Counted from the first letter of the stretch, positions 53,687 to 63,495 are shown. The stretch: DNA of 64,000 nucleotides from an uncultured Thalassolituus sp. (GCF_950066645.1 NZ_CATMFB010000006.1:62001-126000); one strand, 5' to 3'. Numbers and translations are program-made. The notes: generated from the letters alone by a model not told the origin.

Positions 53687-54706
53687 ATGTTAAAACCCGG
53701 ACTGTTTTACACTCTGACCGCCGACGACATGCTCTCTCAGGGCCTGTATCTGAAAGACGAAGAAGGCGAGCGCGTGCTGCTGCCACGACGCCAGGTGCCC
53801 GAAAATATCCAGACGGGCGACAGCCTGAAGGTATTTGTCTACCTCGACTCGGATGACCGCCTGATTGCCACCACTGACCGCCCCCGCGCGCAACTTCACC
53901 AGGTCGCCTCACTTCAGGTAAAGGACGTCAACAGCACCGGTGCCTTTCTAGACTGGGGGCTGCCAAAAGATCTGTTTGTACCCTTCGCTGAGCAGAAACA
54001 GCGCCTGGAAGCAGGTAAGACCTGCCTGGTGTATATCACTGAAGACAATACTGGCCGTCTCATCGGTTCGACCCGCCTGAACCGCTTTATTAAAGATGAA
54101 GCCAGATCAGACTGGCCCGGTGCACCTGCGCCCTTCACTCAGGGGGATATCGTCCGTCTGATCATCGCGCAGCGCACAGACATAGGCTACAAAGCCGTGG
54201 TGAACGATGAATACTGGGGCGTACTGCATGAAAGCCAGATTCATAAGGCCATCCGTGTCGGTCAGAAAACGGAGGGCTACATCCGCCGGGTCCGCGACGA
54301 CCATCGCCTGGATCTCAGTCTGGAGCCGATAGGTCATGCCCGTGCCGATGCGCTGGCCAACCGCATCATGAAGAAACTGGTTGAATCCGGAGGCCAGCTT
54401 GGCCTCAGTGATCACAGCCCGGCAGATCTGATTGAACTGCACTTCGGCGTCAGCAAGCGTGCGTTCAAAATGGCCATCGGGAAACTGTTCAAAGATCGCC
54501 AGATCGTCATTGAAGCTGACGGTATCCGTATTGCTGATGGCCCGGGTGATGAGCGCCGTAGCGCAAAACCGCGCAACGACCGGAAACCAGCGCAGACAGG
54601 TAAAGCGGATAAGAAAGCCGAAAAAGCGCCCAAAGCCGCTGCCAGAAAGACAGTCTATCGCAATCCGAAAAGCCAGTCTGAACGGACACTGAAGCTGAAA
54701 AAATAA
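53687..54706 (+). CDS. CvfB-like S1 RNA-binding protein
   Basis: 339 residues. Successive OB/S1-type modules are visible: one near 60-130 (VKDVNSTGAFLDWGLPKDLFVPFAEQ), one near 140-215 (GYKAVVNDEYWGVLHESQI, then GQKTEGYIRRVRDD), and a C-terminal winged-helix region (FGVSKRAFKMAIGKLFKDRQ) before a basic Lys/Arg/Ala tail. This is the YitL/CvfB family, which in Staphylococcus affects virulence-gene expression and binds RNA. The function in gammaproteobacteria is not established. It is probably co-transcribed with ppiC. Confidence 0.88.
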   Translation: MLKPGLFYTLTADDMLSQGLYLKDEEGERVLLPRRQVPENIQTGDSLKVFVYLDSDDRLIATTDRPRAQLHQVASLQVKDVNSTGAFLDWGLPKDLFVPFAEQKQRLEAGKTCLVYITEDNTGRLIGSTRLNRFIKDEARSDWPGAPAPFTQGDIVRLIIAQRTDIGYKAVVNDEYWGVLHESQIHKAIRVGQKTEGYIRRVRDDHRLDLSLEPIGHARADALANRIMKKLVESGGQLGLSDHSPADLIELHFGVSKRAFKMAIGKLFKDRQIVIEADGIRIADGPGDERRSAKPRNDRKPAQTGKADKKAEKAPKAAARKTVYRNPKSQSERTLKLKK

Positions 54707-54708
54707 GC

Positions 54709-54733
54709 AAAGCCGAGTATAGTGCCCGGCTTT
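54709..54733 (+). terminator. Weak stem-loop after the CvfB-like gene
   Basis: Arms AAAGCCG and CGGCTTT around an 11-base loop, just after the stop and ending in TTTAAA. It may terminate part of the ppiC-cvfB transcript before ybiT. Confidence 0.5.
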
Positions 54734-54759
54734 AAACCATGCCCTGACAGGAACACCCC

Positions 54760-56355
54760 GTGATCTCAACTGCCAATATCACCATGCAGTTTGGCGCCAA
54801 GCCGCTGTTCGAAAATATCTCTGTTAAATTCGGCGACGGTAACCGCTACGGTCTGATCGGTGCCAATGGCTGCGGTAAGTCGACCTTTATGAAGATTCTG
54901 GACGGCAGCCTGGAGCCAAGCGCCGGTAACGTCAGTATCTCTCCGGGTGAGCGCATGGGTAAGCTACACCAGGACCAGTTCGCCTTTGAAGAATTTACTG
55001 TGCTGGACACAGTGATGATGGGTAACAAAGAACTGTGGGCCATCAAAGAAGAGCGCGATGCTATTTACGCAAATCCGGAAGCCAGCGAAGACGACTATAT
55101 GCGTGCCGCCGAGCTTGAAGGCGAATTCGCCGAGCTTGATGGCTACACCGCTGAGAGCCGTGCGGGCGAACTGCTGATTGGTGCGGGTATCGGCACAGAG
55201 CTGCATCAGGGGCCGATGTCAGAAGTGGCTCCAGGCTGGAAGCTGCGGGTATTGCTGGCTCAGGCCCTGTTCTCTAATCCGGACATCCTGCTGCTCGACG
55301 AACCGACCAACAACCTCGACATCAACACCATCCGTTGGCTCGAGGGCATCATCAATGACATGAAGTGCACCATCATTATCATCTCGCACGACCGTCACTT
55401 CCTGAACTCAGTATGTACCCACATGGCCGATATCGACTACGGCACCATCCGTATCTATCCGGGTAACTACGATGACTTTATGATTGCGTCGACTCAGGCA
55501 CGCGAGCGCCTGCAGGCGGACAACGCGAAGAAGAAAGCACAGATTGCTGAACTGCAGCAGTTCGTGTCGCGCTTCTCTGCTAACGCTTCCAAAGCTAAAC
55601 AGGCCACCAGCCGCGCCAAGCAGATCGAAAAAATCAAGCTGGACGATATCAAACCCTCGAGCCGCCAGAGCCCCTATATCCGTTTCAATCAGGAAAAGAA
55701 ACTGCATCGCCTGGCGCTTGAGATCGAAGGCCTGGCACACAGCTATGATGGCGAAGCTCCGCTGTTCAAGAACACTAACCTGCTGGTAGAAGCCGGCGAG
55801 AAAATCGCGGTAATCGGTGCCAACGGCGCCGGTAAAACTACCTTCCTCAAGTGCCTGGTCAACGACGTGACGCCGACGGGCGGTACCATCAAGTGGGCTG
55901 AAAACGCCGATGTTGGTTATTACGCTCAGGATCACGAGTACGAATTCGAAGCGGGTGGCACGCTGTTCGAGTGGATGGAGCAGTGGAAAACTCAGCAACA
56001 TGACGATCAGGCAGTGCGCGGCACCCTGGGTCGACTGCTGTTCAACCAGGACGACATCAAGAAAAAGGTGAAAGTCTGCTCGGGGGGTGAAAAAGGCCGC
56101 CTGCTGTTCGGCAAGCTGATGATGGCAAATCACAACGTGCTGCTGATGGACGAACCGACCAACCACATGGATATGGAATCCATTGAATCGCTTAACCTGG
56201 CGCTTGAGATGTATGAAGGCACACTGATCTTCGTCTCTCACGACCGTGAGTTCGTATCGTCACTGGCGACCCGTATTATCGAGATCCGCGACAATGAAAT
56301 CGTCGACTTCCACGGTACCTACGACGAATACCTGAAGTCTCAGGGCATCGAATAA
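54760..56355 (+). CDS. ybiT: ABC-F family ATPase YbiT
   Basis: 531 residues from a GTG. Two ABC domains are joined by a linker: Walker [12 protein letters not shown] and [11 protein letters not shown], signature LRVLLAQAL and [14 protein letters not shown], Walker [11 protein letters not shown] and [11 protein letters not shown]. The sequence follows E. coli YbiT almost throughout ([40 protein letters not shown]). ABC-F proteins act on the ribosome, not on membranes; YbiT binds the E site and modulates elongation. A 12-bp hairpin follows the stop. Confidence 0.96.
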   Translation: MISTANITMQFGAKPLFENISVKFGDGNRYGLIGANGCGKSTFMKILDGSLEPSAGNVSISPGERMGKLHQDQFAFEEFTVLDTVMMGNKELWAIKEERDAIYANPEASEDDYMRAAELEGEFAELDGYTAESRAGELLIGAGIGTELHQGPMSEVAPGWKLRVLLAQALFSNPDILLLDEPTNNLDINTIRWLEGIINDMKCTIIIISHDRHFLNSVCTHMADIDYGTIRIYPGNYDDFMIASTQARERLQADNAKKKAQIAELQQFVSRFSANASKAKQATSRAKQIEKIKLDDIKPSSRQSPYIRFNQEKKLHRLALEIEGLAHSYDGEAPLFKNTNLLVEAGEKIAVIGANGAGKTTFLKCLVNDVTPTGGTIKWAENADVGYYAQDHEYEFEAGGTLFEWMEQWKTQQHDDQAVRGTLGRLLFNQDDIKKKVKVCSGGEKGRLLFGKLMMANHNVLLMDEPTNHMDMESIESLNLALEMYEGTLIFVSHDREFVSSLATRIIEIRDNEIVDFHGTYDEYLKSQGIE

Positions 56356-56388
56356 TACTTTCGCACCAGAACAAAGCACTCTGTTCCA

Positions 56389-56415
56389 CCTTATGCCCAC
56401 CCTGTGGGCATAAGG
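56389..56415 (+). terminator. ybiT terminator
   Basis: 12-bp perfect arms CCTTATGCCCAC and GTGGGCATAAGG with a three-base loop, followed by T-rich TTCTGATTTTCTTC. It is 33 bases after the ybiT stop. Confidence 0.8.
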
Positions 56416-56544
56416 TTCTGATTTTCTTCAGCTTTCTCCCGTCCTGTCTTACCTGACACGGTTTTCTGACACTCTGGCCCGACCTTTGCAGTGTGACTAT
56501 CACAGTAATGCAAATACCTATCGTTCGCCCGGGAGAATCCTGCT

Positions 56545-57345
56545 GTGAGAAGTCTGCTATTCACTCTGATTATGACACTTGTTCCTGTTTCTGTGCCCAC
56601 GCTCTGCTGGGGCCTCACGGACGCTGAAGCCATCAACGTCTCTGGGCGTCAGCGTATGCTCTCCCAGCGCATGATGAAGAACTATCTGATGATTGGGTCA
56701 GAAGTGAAGGCAGATGAAGCACAACGACAGCTGGATTCTGCGGTAGCCCTGTTTGAAGAACAGTTTCTGGCGCTGCGCGATTACGCGCCCACTGCTGAGA
56801 TCAATAAGCAGCTGGATGAGGTTGAGGATATCTGGCTGAACCATCGGGTAAAGATCATTTCCACCCCGGAAAAGAAAGACGCACCCGAGCTGATGGAAGA
56901 AAACCTGAAGCTGCTGACGGCCTGTAATGACGTGGTGAAGGCCATCGAAGTTCACTCCGGTATCGCCAGCGGTAAGCTGGTCAACATGTCCGGCCGCCAG
57001 CGTATGCTGTCGCAGAAGATCGCCAAAACCTACATGGCGATGTACTGGAATGTAGACGCCCCGACGCTGGCGGATGAATTTAATCAGGCCATTGATCTGT
57101 TCGATGATTCTCTGACCGAGCTGCAGTCATCAGATAAAAACGACGGCCCACTTAAGAACGCTCTGACCCGTGCCCGCAATCAGTGGAAGTTCTCGCAGTC
57201 AGGGTTCGGTCTCGGCGACGAAGGGCGCTACGTCCCTACTGTGATTTCTGTAACAACAGAGTCCATCCTGCGCAAAATGGATCAGATCACCGGGCAGTAT
57301 GAAGCACTGATGAACGCCGATCAGCTGGTCGCCGGGACTGACTGA
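56545..57345 (+). CDS. Secreted protein with two PilJ-type sensor domains
   Basis: 266 residues from a GTG with GGGAG nine bases upstream. A signal peptide (about 1-23, ending TLCWG) is followed by two repeats of the PilJ/NarX-type four-helix module, each with the signature SGRQRMLSQ: NVSGRQRMLSQRMMKNYLMI near 31 and NMSGRQRMLSQKIAKTYMAMY near 148. In PilJ and NarX this module is the periplasmic sensor. Here there is no membrane anchor, kinase or chemotaxis domain, so the protein may be a soluble periplasmic ligand-binding unit. Partner unknown. Its stop abuts the convergent GH114-type gene with no gap. Confidence 0.85.
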   Translation: MRSLLFTLIMTLVPVSVPTLCWGLTDAEAINVSGRQRMLSQRMMKNYLMIGSEVKADEAQRQLDSAVALFEEQFLALRDYAPTAEINKQLDEVEDIWLNHRVKIISTPEKKDAPELMEENLKLLTACNDVVKAIEVHSGIASGKLVNMSGRQRMLSQKIAKTYMAMYWNVDAPTLADEFNQAIDLFDDSLTELQSSDKNDGPLKNALTRARNQWKFSQSGFGLGDEGRYVPTVISVTTESILRKMDQITGQYEALMNADQLVAGTD

Positions 57346-58164
57346 TCAGGGGCAGACGTAGCGGAAGCTGTCATCCAGATCTTCCGGTAACACCGCCGAG
57401 CTCAGGCCACTGCCGCTAAGCTCGGCACAGAAAGCCTGCCGCGCCACAGGGTCAGTGACCAGCGACTCTGCATACTCAACATGTAACACCGCCTTGCCAG
57501 CTTCGATGAAGGGCGCCAGTGCATCGCATTCCTCGTATTCCCAGCACTCCTCGTTGACCGCAAAGTCGAAGTCATCCACCAGATCCGGAATCTGATCAAG
57601 ATCGTTCTTGAGCGCAATTGCCAGTCCACGATCATGCGCAGAGGTCGCAAGGAAGCGGTTGTACTCAAGCTGATCCGGCCCGGTCAGGGCGAATCCACTG
57701 TCATTGCTGTAACCATCCACGTTATCCGGCTCTACACCGTCACAACCTTTTGTCTCAGCCATATCCAGTCGGGCAAGCATGATATCCCTGACGGACTGCT
57801 CGCGGATATCCAGCCAGCGCTCGTCTTCCCAGCCATCCAGCGTGTTGCCTAAAACGGCAGAGGGAAAATCACCGGCATCCCCGCGCCAGTCTTCGTACGA
57901 GCCCGCCGAGAAGTAACAGATCACCCGACGCCCCTGCGCCTGCAGATCAGCAATCAGATCTGAGCTGCTGTCTTCGAGGTCAATGTCGTAAATATCGACG
58001 TCATAGCCAGTGTTCACTGTTCCCTGAAGCTGCCAGTGAAAGGTCGCACCCGTGGCTGGCACATAATGGCGGATACTGCTGCCCACCGAAGGCCCTTCGT
58101 CGCTGTCGCCGCCGCATCCCGCGAGGATCAGGCCAGAGGCCAGAAGAATCGAAACTTTATGCAT
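57346..58164 (-). CDS. GH114-type (endo-alpha-1,4-polygalactosaminidase-like) lipoprotein
   Basis: 272 residues from the ATG at 58164, with GAGGG five bases upstream. Lipobox LILAGC makes it a lipoprotein. The catalytic-domain features of the TM1410/GH114 barrel are FHWQLQGTVN, RRVICYFSAGSYEDWRGD, the acidic motif GCDGVEPDNVDGY and AIALKNDLDQI near 185. GH114 enzymes cut galactosaminogalactan-type polymers; the substrate in this organism is unknown. The gene stands alone and is divergent from the cNMP-binding gene. Confidence 0.88.
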   Translation of the reverse strand: MHKVSILLASGLILAGCGGDSDEGPSVGSSIRHYVPATGATFHWQLQGTVNTGYDVDIYDIDLEDSSSDLIADLQAQGRRVICYFSAGSYEDWRGDAGDFPSAVLGNTLDGWEDERWLDIREQSVRDIMLARLDMAETKGCDGVEPDNVDGYSNDSGFALTGPDQLEYNRFLATSAHDRGLAIALKNDLDQIPDLVDDFDFAVNEECWEYEECDALAPFIEAGKAVLHVEYAESLVTDPVARQAFCAELSGSGLSSAVLPEDLDDSFRYVCP

Positions 58165-58271
58165 TTTTCCCTCTCTGTAGTGGTGCGAGACTGAGGAGCA
58201 ATTCTCAACTGTCACTCAGATCACGTGCTATATTTTCTGGGCAGTATCCTAATCAGTAACAGGAAGTACCT

Positions 58272-58895
58272 ATGCTCCCCGTCACACAAGACGACATTTC
58301 GCTGGATTCCCTTTACCGTATCGTCTCAGGCGTCACCTTCTTTAAGGAGCTGATGAAAAACGCGCCTGAACAGTTTGAACTTCTGATGAGTATGGCACGT
58401 TTCGTCACCGCCAAAGAAAATGAAATCATTCTCCATAAGGGCGATGGCGCCAACATTCTGTACTTCCTGCTGCGCGGTCAGCTCGATGTGACGCAGGATG
58501 ACGAGTCCGATCAGATGATCAATCAGGTCAATCCGGGAGAGCCGTTTGGCGTGATGGCGATGGTGCTGAATTCCAAGCGCTCCGCGTCGGTAAAAGTCAC
58601 CAGTAAGCAGGCATTACTGGCAGGTATTGAGTTTGCTCATTTCCGTCACAACGACGAAGCCAGTATTTTCTCACTGCACACCCGCATCACGTTTTTCCGT
58701 ATGTTAAACAGCAACATACGCTGGGCACTTGAGCGCAACCGTATGGCAGAACCGGAGCATCCTCTGATTGCCAGAATGCGCACACTGCCGATATATACCG
58801 GAGAAAAAGGCACCGCGGCCGAGCTTCATGAGCAGATGCATCTGGCGCATCTTCAGTCGGAACTTCTGCGCGACTGGAACGAATCCCGGGCATGA
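58272..58895 (+). CDS. Cyclic-nucleotide-binding-domain protein without HTH
   Basis: 207 residues. The cNMP-binding beta-roll covers about 40-145 (IILHKGDGANILYFLLRGQLDV, then NPGEPFGVMAMVLNSKRSASVKV). The phosphate-binding cassette PFGVMAMVLNSKRSASVKV has the usual Arg position, but the GE pair is only partly conserved. No DNA-binding domain follows; the C-terminus is helical. It may act by protein contact. The gene precedes nhaD by about 110 bases; operon membership is uncertain. Confidence 0.78.
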   Translation: MLPVTQDDISLDSLYRIVSGVTFFKELMKNAPEQFELLMSMARFVTAKENEIILHKGDGANILYFLLRGQLDVTQDDESDQMINQVNPGEPFGVMAMVLNSKRSASVKVTSKQALLAGIEFAHFRHNDEASIFSLHTRITFFRMLNSNIRWALERNRMAEPEHPLIARMRTLPIYTGEKGTAAELHEQMHLAHLQSELLRDWNESRA

Positions 58896-59010
58896 CAGGG
58901 ATCAGACTGTTGCACAAATAGACGATGGTACAGCTTCCCCCAGCCGCGTAAGACTTTTAGAATTTCATTTCCTGACGGATTCCCCGCCGCTGCAGACAAA
59001 GTAGTTGCTA

Positions 59011-60261
59011 ATGCCTGAAATTCTCAACTGGATCATCATTGCGCTCGCATTGACTGGTCTTCTTGCCGTTATTTTTGAAGAAATTATTCACATCAATAAA
59101 GCTCAGTCGGTGCTTTTTCTGGGCACTCTGTCCTGGGTACTGCTGTTTGCCACCTCGTCTGGCACCGAATATCACCAGGATGTGATGAAAGGCCTCGAAG
59201 AAAACATTGGCGAGATCGCCGGACTCTGGCTTTTTCTTACCGCTGCCATGACCTTTGTGGCATACCTTAATAAGAAAGGGCTGATTGAGAATCTGATTTA
59301 TAAATTTCTTCCCGAGCAGATGACCGAACGTGGCCTGCTGCTACTCACCGGCTTATTTGCATTCGGATTTTCGTCGCTGGCGGACAACATTACTGCAACC
59401 CTGATTTCCGTCGCGCTGATTCTTTCACTGAACCTGCCTGCCCAGAAAAAGCTGCGGTTTGCCGCTGTGGTGGTCTTTGCGGTGAATTCCGGGGGGGTTG
59501 CCATGATTACCGGGGACGTCACCACGCTGATGATTTTCCTGGAAGGCAAAGTCTCCATCACCAACCTCCTGTTTCTGTCGTTACCGGCACTCACGGCCGT
59601 ACTCGCGCTGATCGCTATTCTTATGCTGCCATTGAATGCGCCGGCGACCATCTCGTATCACAACAAAGAAATGCAGGCTGTGGACCTCACCGTCGCTGGC
59701 ATATTTCTGTCGACCATTCTGACCACGATTATTCTGAATGTGGCGTTTGATGTCCCTCCGGTGCTGACTTTTCTGACGGGCCTGTCGGTCATGTTTCTGG
59801 TGGCGAAGTTCATGGGTCAGGACACCGAAAGTGACCCGATCATGGATTACATCCGCCGGATTGAATTCGACACTCTGATGTTTTTCCTGGGCATATTACT
59901 GATCGTCGGCGCACTGAAAGAAATTCACGCGCTCGAAAGCTTTGTCCGTATCTACGATTATCTGCCAGCGTGGCAGGCAAACTTCCTGATGGGGCTGATT
60001 TCTTCGATCATCGATAACGTGCCCTTAACAGCCGCTCTGTTGAAATCAGACGTGACTATGTCACCTGCGGAATGGCTGGCACTGACCTATGCCGTTGGGG
60101 TGGGTGGCTCGCTGCTGATCATCGGATCAGCAGCGGGGATCGTTGCCATGAGCAAGATCGAAGAACTGACGTTTGGCTCGTATCTGCGCTTTATTGTCGC
60201 CCTGCTGGCCGCCTATTCTCTGGGATACGGCCTCACTTTAGCCCTGGGCAATCTACTCTGA
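59011..60261 (+). CDS. nhaD: NhaD-type Na+/H+ antiporter
   Basis: 416 residues from the ATG at 59011; a TTG two codons upstream is possible. It has about 12 membrane helices of the ion-transporter superfamily. NhaD features are ALTGLLAVIFEEIIHINKAQ, FGFSSLADNITATLISVAL, VNSGGVAMITGDVTTLMIF and SSIIDNVPLTAALLKSD; the paired ADNIT and DNVPLTA motifs are the two half-helix sites. It exports sodium or lithium in exchange for protons, fitting a marine habitat. The C-terminal convergent gene is a glutathione transferase. Confidence 0.95.
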   Translation: MPEILNWIIIALALTGLLAVIFEEIIHINKAQSVLFLGTLSWVLLFATSSGTEYHQDVMKGLEENIGEIAGLWLFLTAAMTFVAYLNKKGLIENLIYKFLPEQMTERGLLLLTGLFAFGFSSLADNITATLISVALILSLNLPAQKKLRFAAVVVFAVNSGGVAMITGDVTTLMIFLEGKVSITNLLFLSLPALTAVLALIAILMLPLNAPATISYHNKEMQAVDLTVAGIFLSTILTTIILNVAFDVPPVLTFLTGLSVMFLVAKFMGQDTESDPIMDYIRRIEFDTLMFFLGILLIVGALKEIHALESFVRIYDYLPAWQANFLMGLISSIIDNVPLTAALLKSDVTMSPAEWLALTYAVGVGGSLLIIGSAAGIVAMSKIEELTFGSYLRFIVALLAAYSLGYGLTLALGNLL

Positions 60262-60272
60262 CCGACACCTGA

Positions 60273-61007
60273 TCAGCGGTTCTGCTCGTAGCGTAAAGCC
60301 AGCGAGCGGAGCGCACCTTCGTGAGATTCCAGCCACTGTGCCATCTCCTCCGGCGCATGTTTCATCGACGGCCACTTCAGGCCGTAACCGGATGGCTGAA
60401 ACAAAGGCGCAAACAGAGAACAGGCGGTCAGGTCTGCCCGGGTAAAGGCGTCGCCCACCAGAAAGCGGTTGTGCGCATAAATCTGCCGCAGCTCTCCCAG
60501 AATACGGTCCATATCATCCATCGCCTGATGCGCAGACGCTTCGTTGATTTTCATCCAACGTCGCATCACAGAAGAAATACGCCGATAGCCGACACGAAGA
60601 AACAGCCGCATAAACCAGGGCTGTTTCGCACCCAGTAACGGAATGATCACTCCGGGCTGAGGCAGCAGGTAGTGGTAAACAAAGGTGCGCACGGCAGGGC
60701 CCGCCACCTCATCAAGACGGGCTTCCCAATCCTGCACGCGCCGGGCCAGATCTTCATCAGCAGGCACGAGGGGCTTATCGGGATAATGCTCCTCAAGGTA
60801 ATCCAGAATCTGAGATGACCCCTGAACGATATCTCCATGATGCTCCAGAACCGGAACAAACGAATTTGCCGCTATTTTCCGCACACGGCTGATGTGCGGT
60901 CCGGGCACGAGATTGATTTTTTTATATTCAATTTTCTTGTAGTCCAGTACCCAGCGAACTTTTTCGCAGTAATGGGATACGGGAAACTGGTACAGAAAAA
61001 CGCTCAT
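60273..61007 (-). CDS. Glutathione S-transferase family protein
   Basis: 244 residues from the ATG at 61007, with AAGGAG upstream. The N-terminal thioredoxin fold has YQFPVSHYCEKVRW with the catalytic-position Ser/Cys (SHYC) and FVPVLEHHGDIVQGSSQILDYLEEHYP. The C-terminal domain has NRFLVGDAFTRADLTA. It resembles the stress-associated membrane-neighbouring GSTs, but the substrate is unknown. It lies ten bases after the thioesterase-like gene, so the two are likely co-transcribed. Confidence 0.9.
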   Translation of the reverse strand: MSVFLYQFPVSHYCEKVRWVLDYKKIEYKKINLVPGPHISRVRKIAANSFVPVLEHHGDIVQGSSQILDYLEEHYPDKPLVPADEDLARRVQDWEARLDEVAGPAVRTFVYHYLLPQPGVIIPLLGAKQPWFMRLFLRVGYRRISSVMRRWMKINEASAHQAMDDMDRILGELRQIYAHNRFLVGDAFTRADLTACSLFAPLFQPSGYGLKWPSMKHAPEEMAQWLESHEGALRSLALRYEQNR

Positions 61008-61017
61008 TCTGATCTCC

Positions 61018-61530
61018 TTAACGGCGACCAGAGATCCCCCGGAGCGCCGTGTGCATCTGTGCCCAGGCCTCCACAACCTGAGCCGCATCCTGCGGAGCTT
61101 CACCGCAGAAAACTTCATCCGGAGAGATCACTGACCCTTGTACAACACAGGCTTCCTTCACCATTCCTGTCGCTACCAGTGTTTTCCCCACAAAAAAATC
61201 GTGCTGGAAGTATACGTACTTCCTGTCCCGGGCGACCATTCTGGTCGTCATGTCCAGTTTTGCCAGAAATGCCACCGGACGTATGTACACCATATCCTGT
61301 GCGGCGATCAGGCGCGTCCCCGGAGACGTCTGTAACCTGTGCTTCACGCCATACCAGTAGCGGAAGCGTCCCAGCTCCATGTAGCTGAGAAATCTGAAGT
61401 TCGGAAGGTGCAGTCTCCAGCCCATATCGTGCGGCCAGATTCTGAAACTCAGCTCAGGAGCTGCAGCATCATCATGGCGCAGACCCAAGCCTGACAGCCA
61501 ACACCAGAAAAAACGAATAAACAGGTTCAT
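61018..61530 (-). CDS. Hotdog-fold thioesterase-like protein
   Basis: 170 residues. An N-terminal hydrophobic stretch precedes LRIWPHD-type motif FRIWPHDMGWRLHLPNFRFLSYMELGRFRYW, which resembles the THEM6/4HBT-like family. The later AQDMVYIRPVAFLAKLDMTTRMVARDRKYVYFQHDF is the typical strand pattern of acyl-CoA thioesterases. The active-site Asp/Glu of classical 4HBT enzymes is not obvious by eye. It is upstream of the glutathione-transferase gene. Confidence 0.75.
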   Translation of the reverse strand: MNLFIRFFWCWLSGLGLRHDDAAAPELSFRIWPHDMGWRLHLPNFRFLSYMELGRFRYWYGVKHRLQTSPGTRLIAAQDMVYIRPVAFLAKLDMTTRMVARDRKYVYFQHDFFVGKTLVATGMVKEACVVQGSVISPDEVFCGEAPQDAAQVVEAWAQMHTALRGISGRR

Positions 61531-61602
61531 GTCACTACCCGGTGAAGAGAAAGCCCGCAGCTTAACGCGCGTCTGTTACCCGGTCATTGGCCGGGCCGGC
61601 AT

Positions 61603-62061
61603 CTATGGCAGGAAGAACTGCAGCTCTACCTCTGCCCCTTTGATACTGTCTTCAACAGAGAGGTTTCTTGCCTCTTCTGACTCATCCCAATGCAGACGCC
61701 CGGAAAAGTTCATTTTCGGATCAGTCGTCAGAGGCTGAAACACGTCCGGCAGTATGCCGTTGTTTTCAACTCTGCCCGGATTTTTATCCCAGTACATTGC
61801 AGGAAGACTCAGATTGAGTGGTTGCCTGTCATTATTGTTTTTATATTCCTCAAGCATTTCGAGAGGTTGATACGTCTGTGCATCATCAGCACTCAGCGCC
61901 CCGGTATCAGCTTCTGTTACTTCTGGCTCAGCTACCCGCAATGGCGGTAGCTTAAAGCCGCGCAGGATAGGCTCACAATCCTGTCCGCAGGCGGCCAGAA
62001 GGCTGCCCGAGAGCAAAAGTATGGTTATGCCAGTCACTGGCTTCAAGCCGCGGTACTTCAT
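61603..62061 (-). CDS. Lipoprotein, unknown function
   Basis: 152 residues. Signal peptide with lipobox LLAAC (Cys25), then an acidic Asn/Asp/Glu-rich linker and a C-terminal beta-like segment ending EVELQFFLP. The LPAMYWDKNPG and NFSGRLHWDESEEA stretches look conserved-type but match no family I know. The gene stands alone, about 60 bases downstream of tilS. Confidence 0.7.
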   Translation of the reverse strand: MKYRGLKPVTGITILLLSGSLLAACGQDCEPILRGFKLPPLRVAEPEVTEADTGALSADDAQTYQPLEMLEEYKNNNDRQPLNLSLPAMYWDKNPGRVENNGILPDVFQPLTTDPKMNFSGRLHWDESEEARNLSVEDSIKGAEVELQFFLP

Positions 62062-62121
62062 AGTGCTGTCAGCGAAAAAGTAATTGAGAGCATATCACCG
62101 TGTCGTAAACCGTCCAACGTA

Positions 62122-63495
62122 TCAGTCGTGCCAGTTGAGCGCTGAAACATGGACCAGTTCACAGTTTAAAAAATAATCGTTCATTAATCCGCACACTGCG
62201 ACGGGCCGGCCTTCAAACACGACCACTGGCCAGCTACGCCGCAACCACACCGGCACCCCATGGTGCTGCCAGATATCCTTCAGATCCCGTGATGGCTGGC
62301 CCGGCCTGCTTCGCAGTGCTACCTTGCCAGTCACGACCGACGTTAACTCCCCTGCAGCGACCACCTGTGCACCGGCAAGAATATTCATCACCGTAGGTAA
62401 CACATCCAGCTGCGCCCCTGCCCACCCCTGCTGGCATTGAAGCAAGGCCTGTGGGCTGGGCTTATGGGGATACCATACGTACAGTTTATCCCTGAAGCGC
62501 TGCAGTACGACCTGTCCCAGATCACACCTTGGGTGTCTGTCGCGCCCCGCGCTGAGACTCTGCTCAAACCAGTGCCCGACCTTTTCACCCTCGGGCCAGA
62601 CAAGTTTATTGCGCTGCAACCAGTATCTCAGTGCATGTACCCGCACATTGTCAGGGGCCTGCCGCAACGCACCCAGATCGAGGCTCCAGCGGCCGGTCAG
62701 GGGCCACTGTTCCTCACACAGCATCGACTCAAGCTGTGGCTTCAGTAGCTCGGTCAGCAACTGATAATCCGCCTGTAACCGCTCTGCCGTGCGCCCCAGC
62801 GTCGCCACCAGCGCCGGATGCCGCCCGGTAAGACGCGGCAGAATCTCATGACGCATCCAGTTCCGCTCGTAGCTTTGGTCGTCATTGGATTCGTCGTGAA
62901 TCCACGCGAGCCCCATTCCCTCCGCGACCGTCTCTAACACAGTCCGCGGGACAGCCAGCCAGGGACGCAGTACCCGCCGGGTCTCCCCCGCTTCACTACT
63001 CAACGGCCGGACCGGCAGCATAGCGCCAAGCCCAGCGAGACCACTGCCCCGCATCAGGCGCAGCAACAATGTCTCAGCCTGATCGTCGGCATGATGACCC
63101 GTCAGTAGGACATCGTCAGAGGCAATTGTATCCCTGAACACCCGGTATCTTTCCTCCCGGGCCGCCGCCTCAACACCGAGTTTTTTCTTTCTGATCCGCA
63201 CCCGGTTAACTGTCAGCGGCACCTCTAATGCGCTGCAGACAGCCTCACAATGCGCCTGCCAGTCTCCGGCGTTGGGGGAAAGTTGATGATTGATATGCAA
63301 TGCGCGCAAACGCGGCTGGAGCGCGGGGTCTGTCGCTGCAAGCGTCAGGAGCAGCGTCGAATCCAGACCACCACTGAAGGCCACCCAGATGACGGCGTCC
63401 GCCGGGATAGCGCTGAGCGATTCCGTCAGCGCCCTGCGCAGCGCCGACGATGCATCAGCCAAAGACGAGCTCAACGGCATCGTCTCCGAATTCAT
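62122..63495 (-). CDS. tilS: tRNA(Ile)-lysidine synthase
   Basis: 457 residues. It adds lysine to C34 of tRNA-Ile2, making it read AUA. The PP-loop is WVAFSGGLDSTLLL near 37-50. The HHADDQAETLLLRLMRGSG segment is the second conserved site, and WIHDESNDDQSYERNWMRHEILPRL follows. The C-terminal TilS-type substrate domain ends the protein. AGGAA lies upstream of the first ATG; an ATG five codons later is a second choice. The start overlaps the end of dnaE by 41 bases. Confidence 0.95.
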   Translation of the reverse strand: MNSETMPLSSSLADASSALRRALTESLSAIPADAVIWVAFSGGLDSTLLLTLAATDPALQPRLRALHINHQLSPNAGDWQAHCEAVCSALEVPLTVNRVRIRKKKLGVEAAAREERYRVFRDTIASDDVLLTGHHADDQAETLLLRLMRGSGLAGLGAMLPVRPLSSEAGETRRVLRPWLAVPRTVLETVAEGMGLAWIHDESNDDQSYERNWMRHEILPRLTGRHPALVATLGRTAERLQADYQLLTELLKPQLESMLCEEQWPLTGRWSLDLGALRQAPDNVRVHALRYWLQRNKLVWPEGEKVGHWFEQSLSAGRDRHPRCDLGQVVLQRFRDKLYVWYPHKPSPQALLQCQQGWAGAQLDVLPTVMNILAGAQVVAAGELTSVVTGKVALRSRPGQPSRDLKDIWQHHGVPVWLRRSWPVVVFEGRPVAVCGLMNDYFLNCELVHVSALNWHD

